Source: Hygrophila difformis (taxonomy: Eukaryota > Streptophyta > Magnoliopsida > Lamiales > Acanthaceae). From it: a DNA stretch of 64,000 nt. How positions within the stretch are numbered: the first letter of the stretch is position 1; each line of letters begins with the position of its first letter. Below, in pieces: positions 24,151 to 34,320 of the stretch. Location of the stretch: NCBI GenBank assembly GCA_030278955.1, contig JAOANR010000002.1, forward strand, positions 1,426,001-1,490,000. Reading direction: 5' to 3'. Made by a program: the position numbers and the translations under genes. Below the pieces are notes generated by a model. It did not search any database. It was not told the origin of the DNA and was given only the letters and a program-made list of their open reading frames with translations.

Positions 24151-25977
24151 ATGGACCGATTCTACAGGATCCTTCCGAATCTGGGACCCTTACCTAGGCC
24201 CGAACCATGGAGGGCAGGGTAGAAACCCATTCTTTCTTTCCCCCCCTGTCCATAACTCCCTCGGTTTTTCCTTGTTCTTTTGTCTCTATTTTGATTTTTG
24301 AGAAGCATAATGCGGTTTGTGTGTGCATTTTTGTTTTCAGTTTTTGAGGTTTTAAGTGTTCTCGGTTGCAAGCATTGTTTTGAGATCTTTTTGGATCCTT
24401 AATAAACCCATTTTCAAAACTGTCAAGAGTTAAAATGTGAGAAGTTTAAAACTTGAGAGAATAGACTAATGAACATTGGGGTGTTGTTTTGGAACACCAT
24501 GATGTTGTTGGTCTCTCTATTCTTGAGTTTCAGGGTTGTGTGTTTGATTTTTGTTGAATTTTTGCCTCTGATTTTGAGTTAAGGTTTCTGTAGTGTAGGT
24601 TTGAGGCATTCAAGGTGGAAGATCTTTTGGCATACTTGCTTACATGTCAGGGATTTCTTGGGGAATAAATGTTTGTTTGTTTATGGAAACATAGTACAAA
24701 CACCCAATGAGAGCTTCCACTTTTTAATAAAGGTGACCTTTAGGAAAAAGACAAAAAGAGGGTTATTAGATTTAAGGTTTGACTTATTATTTTTGTTCCC
24801 AATGGAACTTTAGTGTGAGTAAATAGCAGTATTTTTGTCACCCAACTGCTATCCTTTTCAAAAATCCAAATTGGGACCACTCACGTCCCACTTTCCTTAA
24901 ATAAAACAAATCAACCCTTTAAAAATTAAAAATAGTGTTTGCAAATTCTTGGGGACGTTTCAACTATTCAATGCAGTCCAAGCAAACCGAGAATAGCAAA
25001 TCCATTACGCCACGCCTCCATTGCACATTCCAATTTCGAGCATCCATTCCATTCGTTTCATCTCATCCCATTTTTCAACAAGTGTCTCGGACTTGTTTAA
25101 AAAATTGGAAAATCAAACTTTTGGGCCCAATGGCCCATTAAAAATATATAGGGGCCCAATGACCCCTATCCTTTCATAAAAATCTATTTTACCCATGCTT
25201 TAAATTAAAAATTCAAGTCAAAAACTTAATAATCTCACATTTAGAGCAAAACTCTAAATGTGAGGATGTTGGTTTCTAAACTTGAATAATTTCCGAAAAA
25301 TTATAAAAACTGGATTCATCACATCTTATCTTTGCAGGGGCAATCTTCCAATCCCAGACCCAGTGGCCGGAGGAACCCATCTGCTGGACCTGCCAGAAGA
25401 GCTCCTAGGTGAGATCCTCTCCAGAATAGGAGATGATGAGATCAGGGAAGTGTTCACTGCACAAGAAACATGCCGGAAGCTGAGAAACGCAGGAAACCTC
25501 GCCATCGTTTACAAGCGATGCGAGTTGGATACGGCTAGGGTGAGGCAGTGGCAGGGGAGGATACGGAGGCAGAAAGAGAGATTTCTGAACACGTGCACTG
25601 AGGCTGGAAACTTCAACCTTCAGATTGTCCCAGCACTCCTGGCATTTACAGAAGGGGATGAAGAGCAAGCATGCGAACTGTTGCGGCCAGGCATAGAGGA
25701 CAATCACAAAGCGTCTGTCTTCACCCGTGGACTGATGCTCATGAGCAAGCTAGATGAAGGCCAGGTCAATCAGGGGATCGCAATGATAGAGAGGATGGTG
25801 ACCGTATCCACCAACACCCTCTCGTGGATGGCAGACAATCATGCTCCCTACTTGTTTGCAGGGCAACCACCCCGAGTTTTCTGCAGAAGGATGCATGAAC
25901 CCCTGAGAGACCACAACGGATGGTGCCTGCGCTGTGATCTGACTAGCTACGTCCACTGGCTCAGATACATGTTCTAA
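24151..25977 (+). CDS. F-box protein 6, carried by element B (two exons)
   Basis: Proposed exon 1 is 24151-24218 (68 bases, starting M-D-R-F-Y and ending P-W-R-A-G, split after GG) with donor GTAGAA. Exon 2 is 25338-25977 after acceptor TCTTTGCAG. Joined 708 bases, 235 residues, in frame. Exon 2 is secure; exon 1 is inferred from the ATG behind a TATA box, the matching splice phase and the donor. F-box LLDLPEELLGEILSRIG, then C-T-E-A-G-N, LLRPGIEDN, Y-L-F-A-G-Q in place of P-N-P-F-x-G-Q, C-R-R-M-H, and C-L-R-C shortly before the end. It is the same protein family as the five in element A but visibly richer in G+C. The 1.1-kb intron contains the CACATTTAGAG hairpin. Confidence 0.75.
25235..25263 (+). 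repeat. CACATTTAGAG hairpin inside the F-box 6 intron
   Basis: Perfect 12-bp stem TCACATTTAGAG / CTCTAAATGTGA with loop CAAAA, followed by GGATGTTGG, 74 bp before the splice acceptor of the F-box exon. It is nearly identical to the hairpin at 11646-11674 in element A. Confidence 0.85.
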
Positions 25978-27637
25978 GAGAAGGAGGAAGAAAGAATGAA
26001 TCCTAGTATGCTCTAGTTCTTTTTAAGCCCTAGTATCGGCACTATATAAGGGATTTTCTCTTTTGCATGCAGGTTTGTACTAACTGCATAGGAATCCCTT
26101 AAAATTATTGTACTTTATCGCTTTCCACAAATTGAACTCAAGTTTGAGATCTGCAGCAATCTTTATTTGCTTCCTTTGAAAAGATGTCTGACAGTCCAAG
26201 ATGAATAAGTGACTGTCAGGCCAAAAATAGGCTGTTGACATACCTTGTATGTTAACAGTGCCTCTTTACTGCTTTAGATTAAATAACCAGCAAAAATGTG
26301 CATAAACCTGCTCTAAATTCACATGTTGAATTTAGGCTTGTGATTAAATTTTCAAACTTTTAAATTGGGATAATATATTTGAAAACATGCATGATATGAA
26401 TTCCTAAGGTTTTGAGCTATAAAATTTAATGATGCGATCAGCTTATTGGGTAATAAATCTGCATGTTAGAGATTTTGATTGAATAAATTGTTAGAATTAA
26501 GCTCTGATTAAATTTGAGAATATTGTATGATATGAATCAACCCAACCTTGTGAGATTTGAGCCATGAGTCACTTTTACTCATTTATTTTCTTTGATGTGT
26601 GAATCATTTTAATTAAAGGAAACTAGAACTTGCGATTGGGACCGATTCAAGACCATGCCATATTCCCGAAATCGAGCACATGATTGAGGCACTTAGAAAA
26701 CCCGAATTTTGGACTTCTTTTGAAATCCAAACCCAAAAATATTTTCCCTTTAGGATTAACCAAGTTGAACCTTAAGCCTAATTTTTCTTTGAAGCCCTCT
26801 ATATTATTCCTATCCTTACAAAAAGACCAAAATATTCGAACCCAAGTGTACAAGTATAAATTCTATCAAAAGGTATTAAATTTGCGATTATCAAAGTTAT
26901 GAAAAGCGGTATCTCACAAACTGATTTAAAAAAAAAAAAAAAAAAAAAGGGTTGAATTCCAGCCAACATCAATAAATTGCAAATGACAAAGCAAATTAAA
27001 CATAGCCTAATGTCATGCAATAGAAAAGAAAAGCAAAAGAAAGAAATAATGATGATCATAAATTTTAAATAAATGTGCCAAGTTATGGTAGAGTTAATTC
27101 TTGCCACTTATTAGCCCAATAATTCCCTTTCCTACCTAATGTTACAACCGTATGCCCCATTATAACCCTTGAATAAGACCTCATGATCTCGATTTGAAGA
27201 AATGAGCTGGTGGCGAGTTGGTCTGATTGCAAGCTTATGGGATAATTCAATTAAATTTGATTTTGAGTGTTCACTGATTAAACTCCATTGAGAGTGAGTG
27301 AATTTTCCGATTCTCTTATATGTGAGGCTCTGTTTCATTAAACATGTTCATGTCATCCCTTAATTCTGATTTTTTATCTCTGCATCTTTCAAACATGATA
27401 TTCATGAAGGGTTGATAATAATGTTTGATTTGTAGGCCCGATGTAGTGAGCAAGTATCATTTCATTAAACACTGCAATCAAGGGAATTTAATACTTGTAG
27501 TTTTTGATTGTCTTATCCCAATCCAAAAAGAATGTGATTTATGAAGCCACGAAAATGAATTGAATAGGTAGAGTCCGTGTTCTTAGGAACATTGACTCTG
27601 ACTGCTCGGGGACGATCAGTATTAAATGTGAGGATGT
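25978..27637 (+). other. Non-coding 3' region of element B
   Basis: No convincing ORF. Near 26190-26217 is an 8-bp stem CTGACAGT / ACTGTCAG, and near 26232-26258 a second hairpin CTGTTGACATA / TATGTTAACAG with one mismatch. An A-run of about 22 bases lies near 26927-26948. It ends with TATTAAATGTGAGGATGT, the purine-rich tract directly before the LTR. Unlike element A, there is no long ORF here. Confidence 0.5.
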
Positions 27638-27994
27638 TGATAATGGCCAGAAATGACCATTATTTTCAATCCATTTCCGTGTCTGAAACGGGTATTTGAT
27701 CGCATTCCGGTCTTATATTAAATAAGAAAGCAGTAGAATTGGACTGATTTATGCATAATTGTAAAAACATTGAGCTGGTATGAAAAATGCACAAATATGT
27801 AATTTTATTACATATTTATGTTAGAAAAATCCAAAAACATGAGAAAAAGAGAAGAAAAGAAAAAGGATGCAAAAAGATAGGCAAAAGAATAAACAAGCCC
27901 ACAAAAATACGAAAAGATGGGAAAAGATAGAAAAGCCCACAAAAAGAACAACTTCGGCCCATCTGGCCCATTCAGCTCAGTCTGGGAACACCCA

Positions 27995-28301
27995 GTCGAG
28001 GAACCCTGGTCGAGGACCATGGTTCCGCGACACAGGAGAGATTCGCGACCCAGTATGCAACATGAAGAAGAAGACCAGTCTGGGAACCTCCGGTCGAGGA
28101 ACCCTGGTCGAGGACCATGGTTCCGCGACACGACCAAAGCTCCGCGCCACCAACACCTTGGAGGCCAAGCCACACCCCAGCCGAGGAACCCCTGTCGCGG
28201 TCCATGCTTTAGCGACACGGACACGGATAGAGACACAAGACCCAGTCGAGAAGCCTTGCCACATGCAGCCCTGTCCCGCGACACAAAGGTGATTCCGCGA
28301 C
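27995..28301 (+). repeat. U3 palindrome cluster of LTR B
   Basis: Repeated arms GTCGMGGA...TCCGCGAC around CCATGG centres, upstream of the TATA box. The same motif fills the internal promoter at 23686-23984. On the opposite LTR (element C) the matching position, 48594-48761, holds arms of another sequence (ACGGCGCTAT / ATAGCGCCGT). Confidence 0.7.
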
Positions 28302-29028
28302 AAAGTTGTGATGTGTGTGATGTCTTGAGACACAGTGGGCCTCAGATCAAGCCCATGGGCCTAGGGCTCCACTCCTATAAATATGTGGTGATCCCTATGT
28401 GCTCGGGCATGGGTTAGAATTTCATTTCTCTTGAAGACACTGTTGGAGAATCCCTCTCTAGGTAGTTCTTAGTTTAGGTTTAATTTCATTTTTTTGTATT
28501 ATTTAATTATGTCCATAGTTTAGCCTAGTTTAGAGTTTTGTTTTGTGTTTTACTGTTTCAGTAGATAGTTAGCCAGTTTAATACCATGTTTTTCATTCTA
28601 ACTTTGTTTTTAGGGTTTTGTAATACCCAAATCATGGGTATTAACAAACCCCATTTAATAATATGGGAAAATATTCACCAAATGTGTCCCAAATCATGAA
28701 ATGGGTCTCACACCCCATGGATTTTATGCTTTCATTTTCCTTTTTGGGGTCATTTGACCCCCATTTCTCCTCATTATGCTTCCTACTGTTATTTTTATGG
28801 ATGATGCTATGTATGTGTGTGATCAAACCCTAGATTAGGATGTTGCTTTATTTTAAATATTGTTCTAGATAGGTTTGATTCTGTTCAAGCATGTTCTTGT
28901 TATTTTAAATGTTGTTTGGTTGCTTTTGGCTTAGAATAGCTTTTTAATCCGAAATGGGGTGAAATCACACTTTTTGCATGCTACTGTTCAACTTTTGCTT
29001 TTTCTAACTTGGGTCCTGAACCACCCAT

Positions 29029-29566
29029 GTCGCTAACCGACTCCTGTCGCTAAACCACGTTTGTCGACAGGAGGGTGTTCCGCGACATGGATGTCTAAGG
29101 ACACTTGTCTCTATTTATTTGAAAACCCTTGGTCGCTAAACACCTTGTCGCGGACCCACGGTCCTCGACTCAACCATGCTTAGTGACCAGGAACCAAACT
29201 CTTGTTATTTTCATCTGCATGGCTCTTGTCGCGGAACACCCTTGTCGTGGACCCATGGTCCGCGACTCAACCTTTATTCCGAGACAGGAAATTATGCCTT
29301 GCAATTTATTTTGAAAACCCCAGTCGCTAGGCATCCTGTCGCGGAGCCATGCTCCGCGACACAATTCCAAGTTAGCGACTGGGAACCAAAATACTTAGAA
29401 ATTTCCAGAGCAACCCTGTGTCGCTAAACACATGTCGCGGACCCACGGTCCGCGACACAACTTTTGCTTGGTGACACAAAGTGAAACTCTGCCCAAATTT
29501 CTGTAAATCTGTCGAGGCACCCATGTCGAGGGTCTAGGCCCATGACACCATTTATGGTATCTCGAC
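29029..29566 (+). repeat. Leader palindrome array of LTR B: about five nested two-level hairpins
   Basis: Units of about 105 bp. Outer arms are GTCGCTAA and TTAGYGAC. Inside each sits a tight hairpin, best seen at 29434-29456 with arms GTCGCGGACC / GGTCCGCGAC and loop CAC. Other inner hairpins lie near 29146, 29243 and 29340. Several base changes are matched on the other arm (for example GGAGC / GCTCC at 29340). At the matching place LTR C has the same architecture with different sequence. Confidence 0.7.
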
Positions 29567-32162
29567 AGAATCCTCCTCCCTATTTAATTCCAAAATTCTG
29601 ATCTTCTATCCTCCATTATATTGCAAAAACTCACATCTGAATCCCATGGATTAAGATGTAATACCCTAGAATTGCAATATAAGGCGTTATGCTGCCAAAA
29701 TTTTGATTCTCCATTTCCACCTGTTAATTAATTGAACCCTCTAGTCATTAATGATTGATGATTCTAATTAGCAATAATTAAATCACTAATTGTTGTGATT
29801 AAAGGACCTTTGTTCAATTGCCATTAAAACAATTTTCTATAAACAAAATCATGATGTCTTAAACAGATAATCCGGACTGTAATTAATTATGGTAGGAGGG
29901 ATTATTTAAGCCATCAATTATGGATTGATTCCATTACCTTGCATGAGAAACCAATGTCTCTCATACAAGTTCTTCTCTTTATTTTAATTCCTTTTCTTTT
30001 GTCTTCTGCGTATTGTGTGTGACAATTAGTAAAGAATACATCAGACTAATGTTGGCGGGTATTCCCTCACGGATAACTAGCTCGTATTCTGGGTATTAAT
30101 TACTAAGTGTTATTTTGCATGGTCTGGATGGCAGTTAGCGGAAGCCTTGGCGGTTCGTCCTTCCGGGACTATAATAGCTGCTCAACTGATTCCCATCCGG
30201 ATACAGTTTTATTTTATTTATCTTAATTTCCAAACCCAAATTCCAATCTGTAATAAAACTCTGCTAATGTCTGTCAACATTAGCTGATAAGTACTGCAGA
30301 GAGGAAGCATGTAGGTTTTTATCCGAATTCACAGACAGTGGAGGCCCAACTGGCATTGACACTGCCATTACAGGGTCTAAGCTGTCTAAATTCGCTCCAT
30401 CCGAGTAATTGGGAAATTGGACGGTAGATGTTTACAGTCCACCCGATTATTCTGCCAGTACTTTGGTCTCCTGACCACTTCATCTCTGTGTTCCACCTTC
30501 TGTCTAGACCCACATCTATATTTTGGGTCAATTAATTTTACACTTCCATATATCCTTATGCATGATAATATTATGTACTATTGTGGTCTAAAATATTTTG
30601 GGATCCTTCTCTTGGACAATAGAAGTCTAGATCTTAAACAGATATTGCATATTAAATTTCCGATAAAAACTCCTTTATAAAATCCGGATCTAAGTAAGGG
30701 ATAAATTCTTCAGTTATGACTAATTCATATTCTATCAAGGGTTGATTTTGGGAAATTAGAAGCAGAGTCAGCGATTAGGTCTCATCTAGACTGAAAGGAT
30801 CTGTGTTTTAATTGAGAGTCTAGTACCTGTTTAGGGAATGGTTTTCAAACTCATTATTTTCCAAAATTGCTGTTTGTTGGGAATCTAAGATTAAATATTA
30901 CACCGAGATGGGGTCCACTTGGACTCAAATACAGTGTAGTAAATAATCTTAGAGGAATATCATGCAGGCCTTGGTTATTTTCTAAGATAGGGTTGAGTTT
31001 TCTTTCAACTGCTATCCTCTCCTGCCAAAGTCTATTTTTGAGTTCTGAGTGAGTGCATTCGGAACGAACTAATTTATTAGTTCGTTTCATTAGTTTGTAC
31101 CTCATAATCACCCGGAAGGAAGTGAACACTGCGAGTGGTTCACTAAGATCCGGGAATTCTTGATCCATACTTCATCATTCTGATGGGGAGCTATCTTTTA
31201 CTACCAGGGTCAGACCTTCAAAACCTCCGAGTGATAGGTTTTAAATGCTTTCTTTACTGCTTTCTTTAAATGCTTTCGTTAAAGGTCACTCGGTTGTATT
31301 GAAAGTTGCGTAACTGTTACTAGGATTGATAGTTAAGGGATAGTTTAGGGCTTAATTAGAATCTTTGGGTGTGACATGGGAGAAGGATAGTAGTACTTGG
31401 CATTTCAATAAATGATTTGTCAGGTGTTGCTTGTCCACCACAGATGAAGTAACATACCCAGGCCAGGGCAGTTACAAATCTGTGGTATCTTAGAATTTGC
31501 GGTCTTAAGAACATGTAAACTCATACTATAAGTACCTGTCTGTTAAAGGGAAAGCAGTATTGAGAGCGTGAGAATTAGCAATCTGACAGGATTATGCCGA
31601 ACAAAGATCTGTGTATAAAAATGGAAGTTTAATACTGCTGTATCTAAATCTTGTCCAATTTTTATTCTTTTCTTTCTGTCCCTTCTGTCTACATTGTGAT
31701 TCAGCTTCATAGCTAGCATAGTGTAAATTTTCACTGCTTTCATAGATAGTATTTATCGCATTTTTTAGAATAACTTTACCCGCTTTCTAGAATAGACTTA
31801 TTCGCTTTGTAGAATAGATTTAAGTGCTTTCGTAATCTAGTTTAAATTCAGTCAGTAGATGCTAATCACTTTTCAAACCAATTGGAGCAATACGAATGGA
31901 AAATCTAGTAAAACGACGTGGGCCCTGCTTCTATCGCACATCCTCCAGTGAACGATCCGGTCTTACTATAAATTACTGCAATTTTTGACACCGTGCGCTT
32001 TCGGGCCACAGTTTCTTAACACGATTAATAAAAACGTGACAACCTATAAATATATCCCTAATCCCAACTCCGCCATCATAAATTGGTTTCATTAAATAAA
32101 ATCGAAAACCAGGATTATGATTTTTCAGAAAATACTCATGTGGGAAATTGTCAAAAGTTTCA

Positions 32163-34106
32163 TGCAGCATCAGTCTGCAGATTGACTGTCTCTTTTTCGG
32201 CTTCCTTTTCATTCTCCTCAATGTCACTTTCCTGTTCATTTTCTTGTACCAGTGTCTCGTTGCCCTTGGGTCCTTCCAAAACTTTACCAGACTTTAGTGT
32301 GATGGCCTTACACTGAGGATTTTTTTCAGCAGTGCTGGGTAGAGTTCCTTGGTCTCTTTTCTGCATTTCCTTGGCCATTTGTGTAACCTGCGTCTCCACA
32401 TTCCGGATAGAGGACTGCAACTGAGTGTTGATTTCCTTTTAGCTGGTGATGAAGTCAGTCATGAGGGTCTCTAATCTGAAAGGGGGTTTCTGCTGGTTCT
32501 GGTTCCAATTCTGGTTCTGACCTTGGTTTTGAACAAACTGATTCTGGTTTGGGGCAAACTGATTCTGTGGCTGCTGAAAGTTTTGGAAATTTTGGTTTTG
32601 AGGTGGCCTAGCTAGAATCTGAGGCTGAAAACCTGGGTTAAAATGCTGGGGCCTTGGTTGGTTGAACTGTTGGGGCTGGGTCAACATGTGGGAATTCAAA
32701 GCGTTGTTGTTGGAATATGAAAGGTTCGGGTGCCGGTTTTGGAATCCACCTGTATAATTACAGCTTTCATTCGCCACTTGCTGACAGGACTCAGTGGGAT
32801 GCGGGCCTTGGCAAGTCCCACAAACAGCTTCAGCATTTTGAGTCTGTGTAGAGCTCCCAGCTTCTTGATTCAAGGCCAAGACAGGCACTTGATCTTTTAG
32901 TTTGTCCAGTTCAGACTTCCCTACTGTACCTACAGCACATAAACCACGAGGGGGAGGGGGATCAACATCATCAGTTAGAACAGATCTATTTACACTCATT
33001 GCTTCAATCTTGCCCCAGGCCTGATCCATTGGTATGTAGAGCAAATGTTGACCACCAGCAGCATCAAGCATGTATTTCCAGGATGGGGTCAAACCGCTGT
33101 AAAACTTCCTTAACTGCTCCCACTCATGGAAGCCATGTTGGGGGCACTTTCTGAGCAGGTTGAAGAACCGTTCCTTTGCGTCATACAGGGACTCATCTGG
33201 CTTCATCTTGAATTCCGCGATTTTGGAATGGCATTCATCCACCTTAGATTCCGGAAAGTATTTCGCCAGGAAGTTTCAGATCACTTCCTCCCAGGTGGAC
33301 TTCTGATTAATTGGCAGTGATTTGTACCATGTTCGCGCTCCACTAGTCAAAGAGAAGGGAAATAATCTCAATCGGATAGTGTTAGCAGATACATTTTGAT
33401 TCTTAATGGTGTCACATAGCTCCAAGAAAGTTTGCAAATGATCATGTGGGTCTTCATGACTTGCCCCAGCAAACTGATTGCTCTGAACAAGATTGATGAG
33501 TGCCGGTTTCAATTCGAAATTCCTGGCCAAAAATGGAGCTTGTCCAGGAATATTCAAATATGGTTCCAGAATGGGCTGCATATAGTCAGCTATGGCTGCC
33601 TGTTGATTGTTCCCTGGCCCTCCTTGGTATTGTTGTGGGTAAAAGTTCTGATTCGGATAGTAATTTCTGGGATCATTGAAGTCGTTAGGGTTAGGATGAT
33701 TCTGGTTTTGATTAAACTGGGGGTTTGGAAATTGAGAATTCTGAAAATTTTGGTTGTTCGGTGGGTTTTGAGGGTTTGGATTGGGAGGAGGTGCATCGAA
33801 GTGTTGTTGTTCAATATTTGGTGGGTTCCCGCCTCCTTGTATGATCTGAGGAGGGGGATCATCCAAATCATCGTTATCAGCATCTTCGGGGTCTTCCTCA
33901 ATGTTGTGAAGTGGTGGATTGGGTGGGATGATTGGGGGAAGGTCAGGGTTGGCCATATCGGATATGTCTCTACTGGTGCTCGGTGAAAGTAGTGCCTGTC
34001 TCTCCCGTTCCCGTCTTCGTTTAGTCTCCGCCCTAAGACGTCGAGCTGTCTTTTCTATCTCTGCGTTGTACGGGATTTCGGCCGGCGTCTGCTTCCTCCT
34101 TTGCAT
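32163..34106 (-). pseudogene. gag of element C (two in-frame stops, cut by element B)
   Basis: One frame throughout: 34106-33276, 33242-32439 and 32420-32163, separated by TGA at 33276-33278 and a stop near 32439. The N-terminal third is basic, then Asn/Gln/Pro-rich. The gag core follows (RLFPFSLTSGARTWY, continuing after the stop into [11 protein letters not shown]). It has zinc knuckle C-x2-C-x3-H-x4-C (C-G-T-C-Q-G-P-H) and an Asn/Gln-rich tail, as in the gag of element A. Nucleocapsid protein of the element, now non-functional. The first ATG lies 140 bases after the primer-binding site. Confidence 0.88.
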
Positions 34107-34245
34107 AGAACAACGGCTTCAATAATGACGGTACCTGCACATTCCCCAGGTTAGAATTGGTTTCGGAGGTGAATATTTATATTTATATGTATAAGCTAAC
34201 TAGGAGCAATGAGGAATGTAATTCTCTAATAAAACGGCGCTGCAT

Positions 34246-34265
34246 CCTCCCCAGCAACGGCGCCA
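34246..34265 (-). other. Primer-binding site of element C
   Basis: On the minus strand TGGCGCCGTTGCTGGGGA follows the LTR end directly. It is the Athila/Tat-type site usually assigned to tRNA-Asp. It fixes the LTR end at 34266. Confidence 0.85.
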
Positions 34266-34320
34266 TGAAACTTTTGACAATTTCATCACACGAGTATTTT
34301 CTAAAATATCCCAGGTTAAA
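34266..34320 (-). repeat. 5' LTR of element C, terminal piece left of element D
   Basis: On the minus strand it ends in GTCAAAAGTTTCA next to the primer-binding site. The remaining 55 bases up to the insertion site of D match the terminal part of LTR B (GAGTATTTTCT region). The last five plus-strand bases, TTAAA (34316-34320), are the target duplication of D. Confidence 0.85.

Larger units (their letters stand above)
20995..32162 (+). mobile_element. Element B: Athila-like LTR retrotransposon with one F-box gene (5' part displaced by element A)
   Basis: The visible part runs from the middle of reverse transcriptase through integrase, an LTR-like internal promoter, one F-box gene, and a purine-rich tract into a 4.5-kb 3' LTR. 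The left boundary is the end of LTR A; the missing gag, protease and RT start should lie left of the window beyond A's 5' LTR. The right boundary (TTTCA at 32162) abuts the gag of element C on the opposite strand, so B is probably inserted in C, with TGCAG (32163-32167) as the expected target copy. B shares its layout with A (pol, hairpin, palindromic promoter, F-box, LTR) but its palindromes are of a different sequence type. Confidence 0.7.
27638..32162 (+). repeat. 3' LTR of element B (4.5 kb)
   Basis: TGATAATGG...AAAAGTTTCA. The boundaries come from comparison with the inverted, homologous LTR of element C: both begin TGATAATGG and both end in ...GTCAAAAGTTTCA, which in C directly adjoins a primer-binding site. 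TATAAATA at 28376-28383. Palindrome clusters lie in U3 (27995-28301) and in the leader (29029-29566). The conserved block ACCGTGCGCTTTCGG is at 31990-32004. The length is near that of Ogre LTRs and well above the 1.5-2 kb I remember for Athila. Confidence 0.8.

Noticed and set aside
23621..24301. A 226-codon ORF and its overlapping frames across the GTCGCGG palindromes
   Set aside because: Frames are open because of the repeated palindromes. The composition is repetitive and no domain is visible; the region fits a promoter.
27867..28417. Several overlapping ORFs on both strands in the U3 palindromes of LTR B
   Set aside because: Open on both strands because of the palindromic repeats; no protein family, no conserved start.
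29029..29566. CRISPR-like array
   Set aside because: The repeats are palindromes of unequal spacing in a plant retrotransposon LTR; no constant spacer length and no cas genes.
32083..33986. Plus-strand ORFs over the gag of element C
   Set aside because: Shadows of the minus-strand gag, which has recognisable gag and zinc-knuckle motifs.
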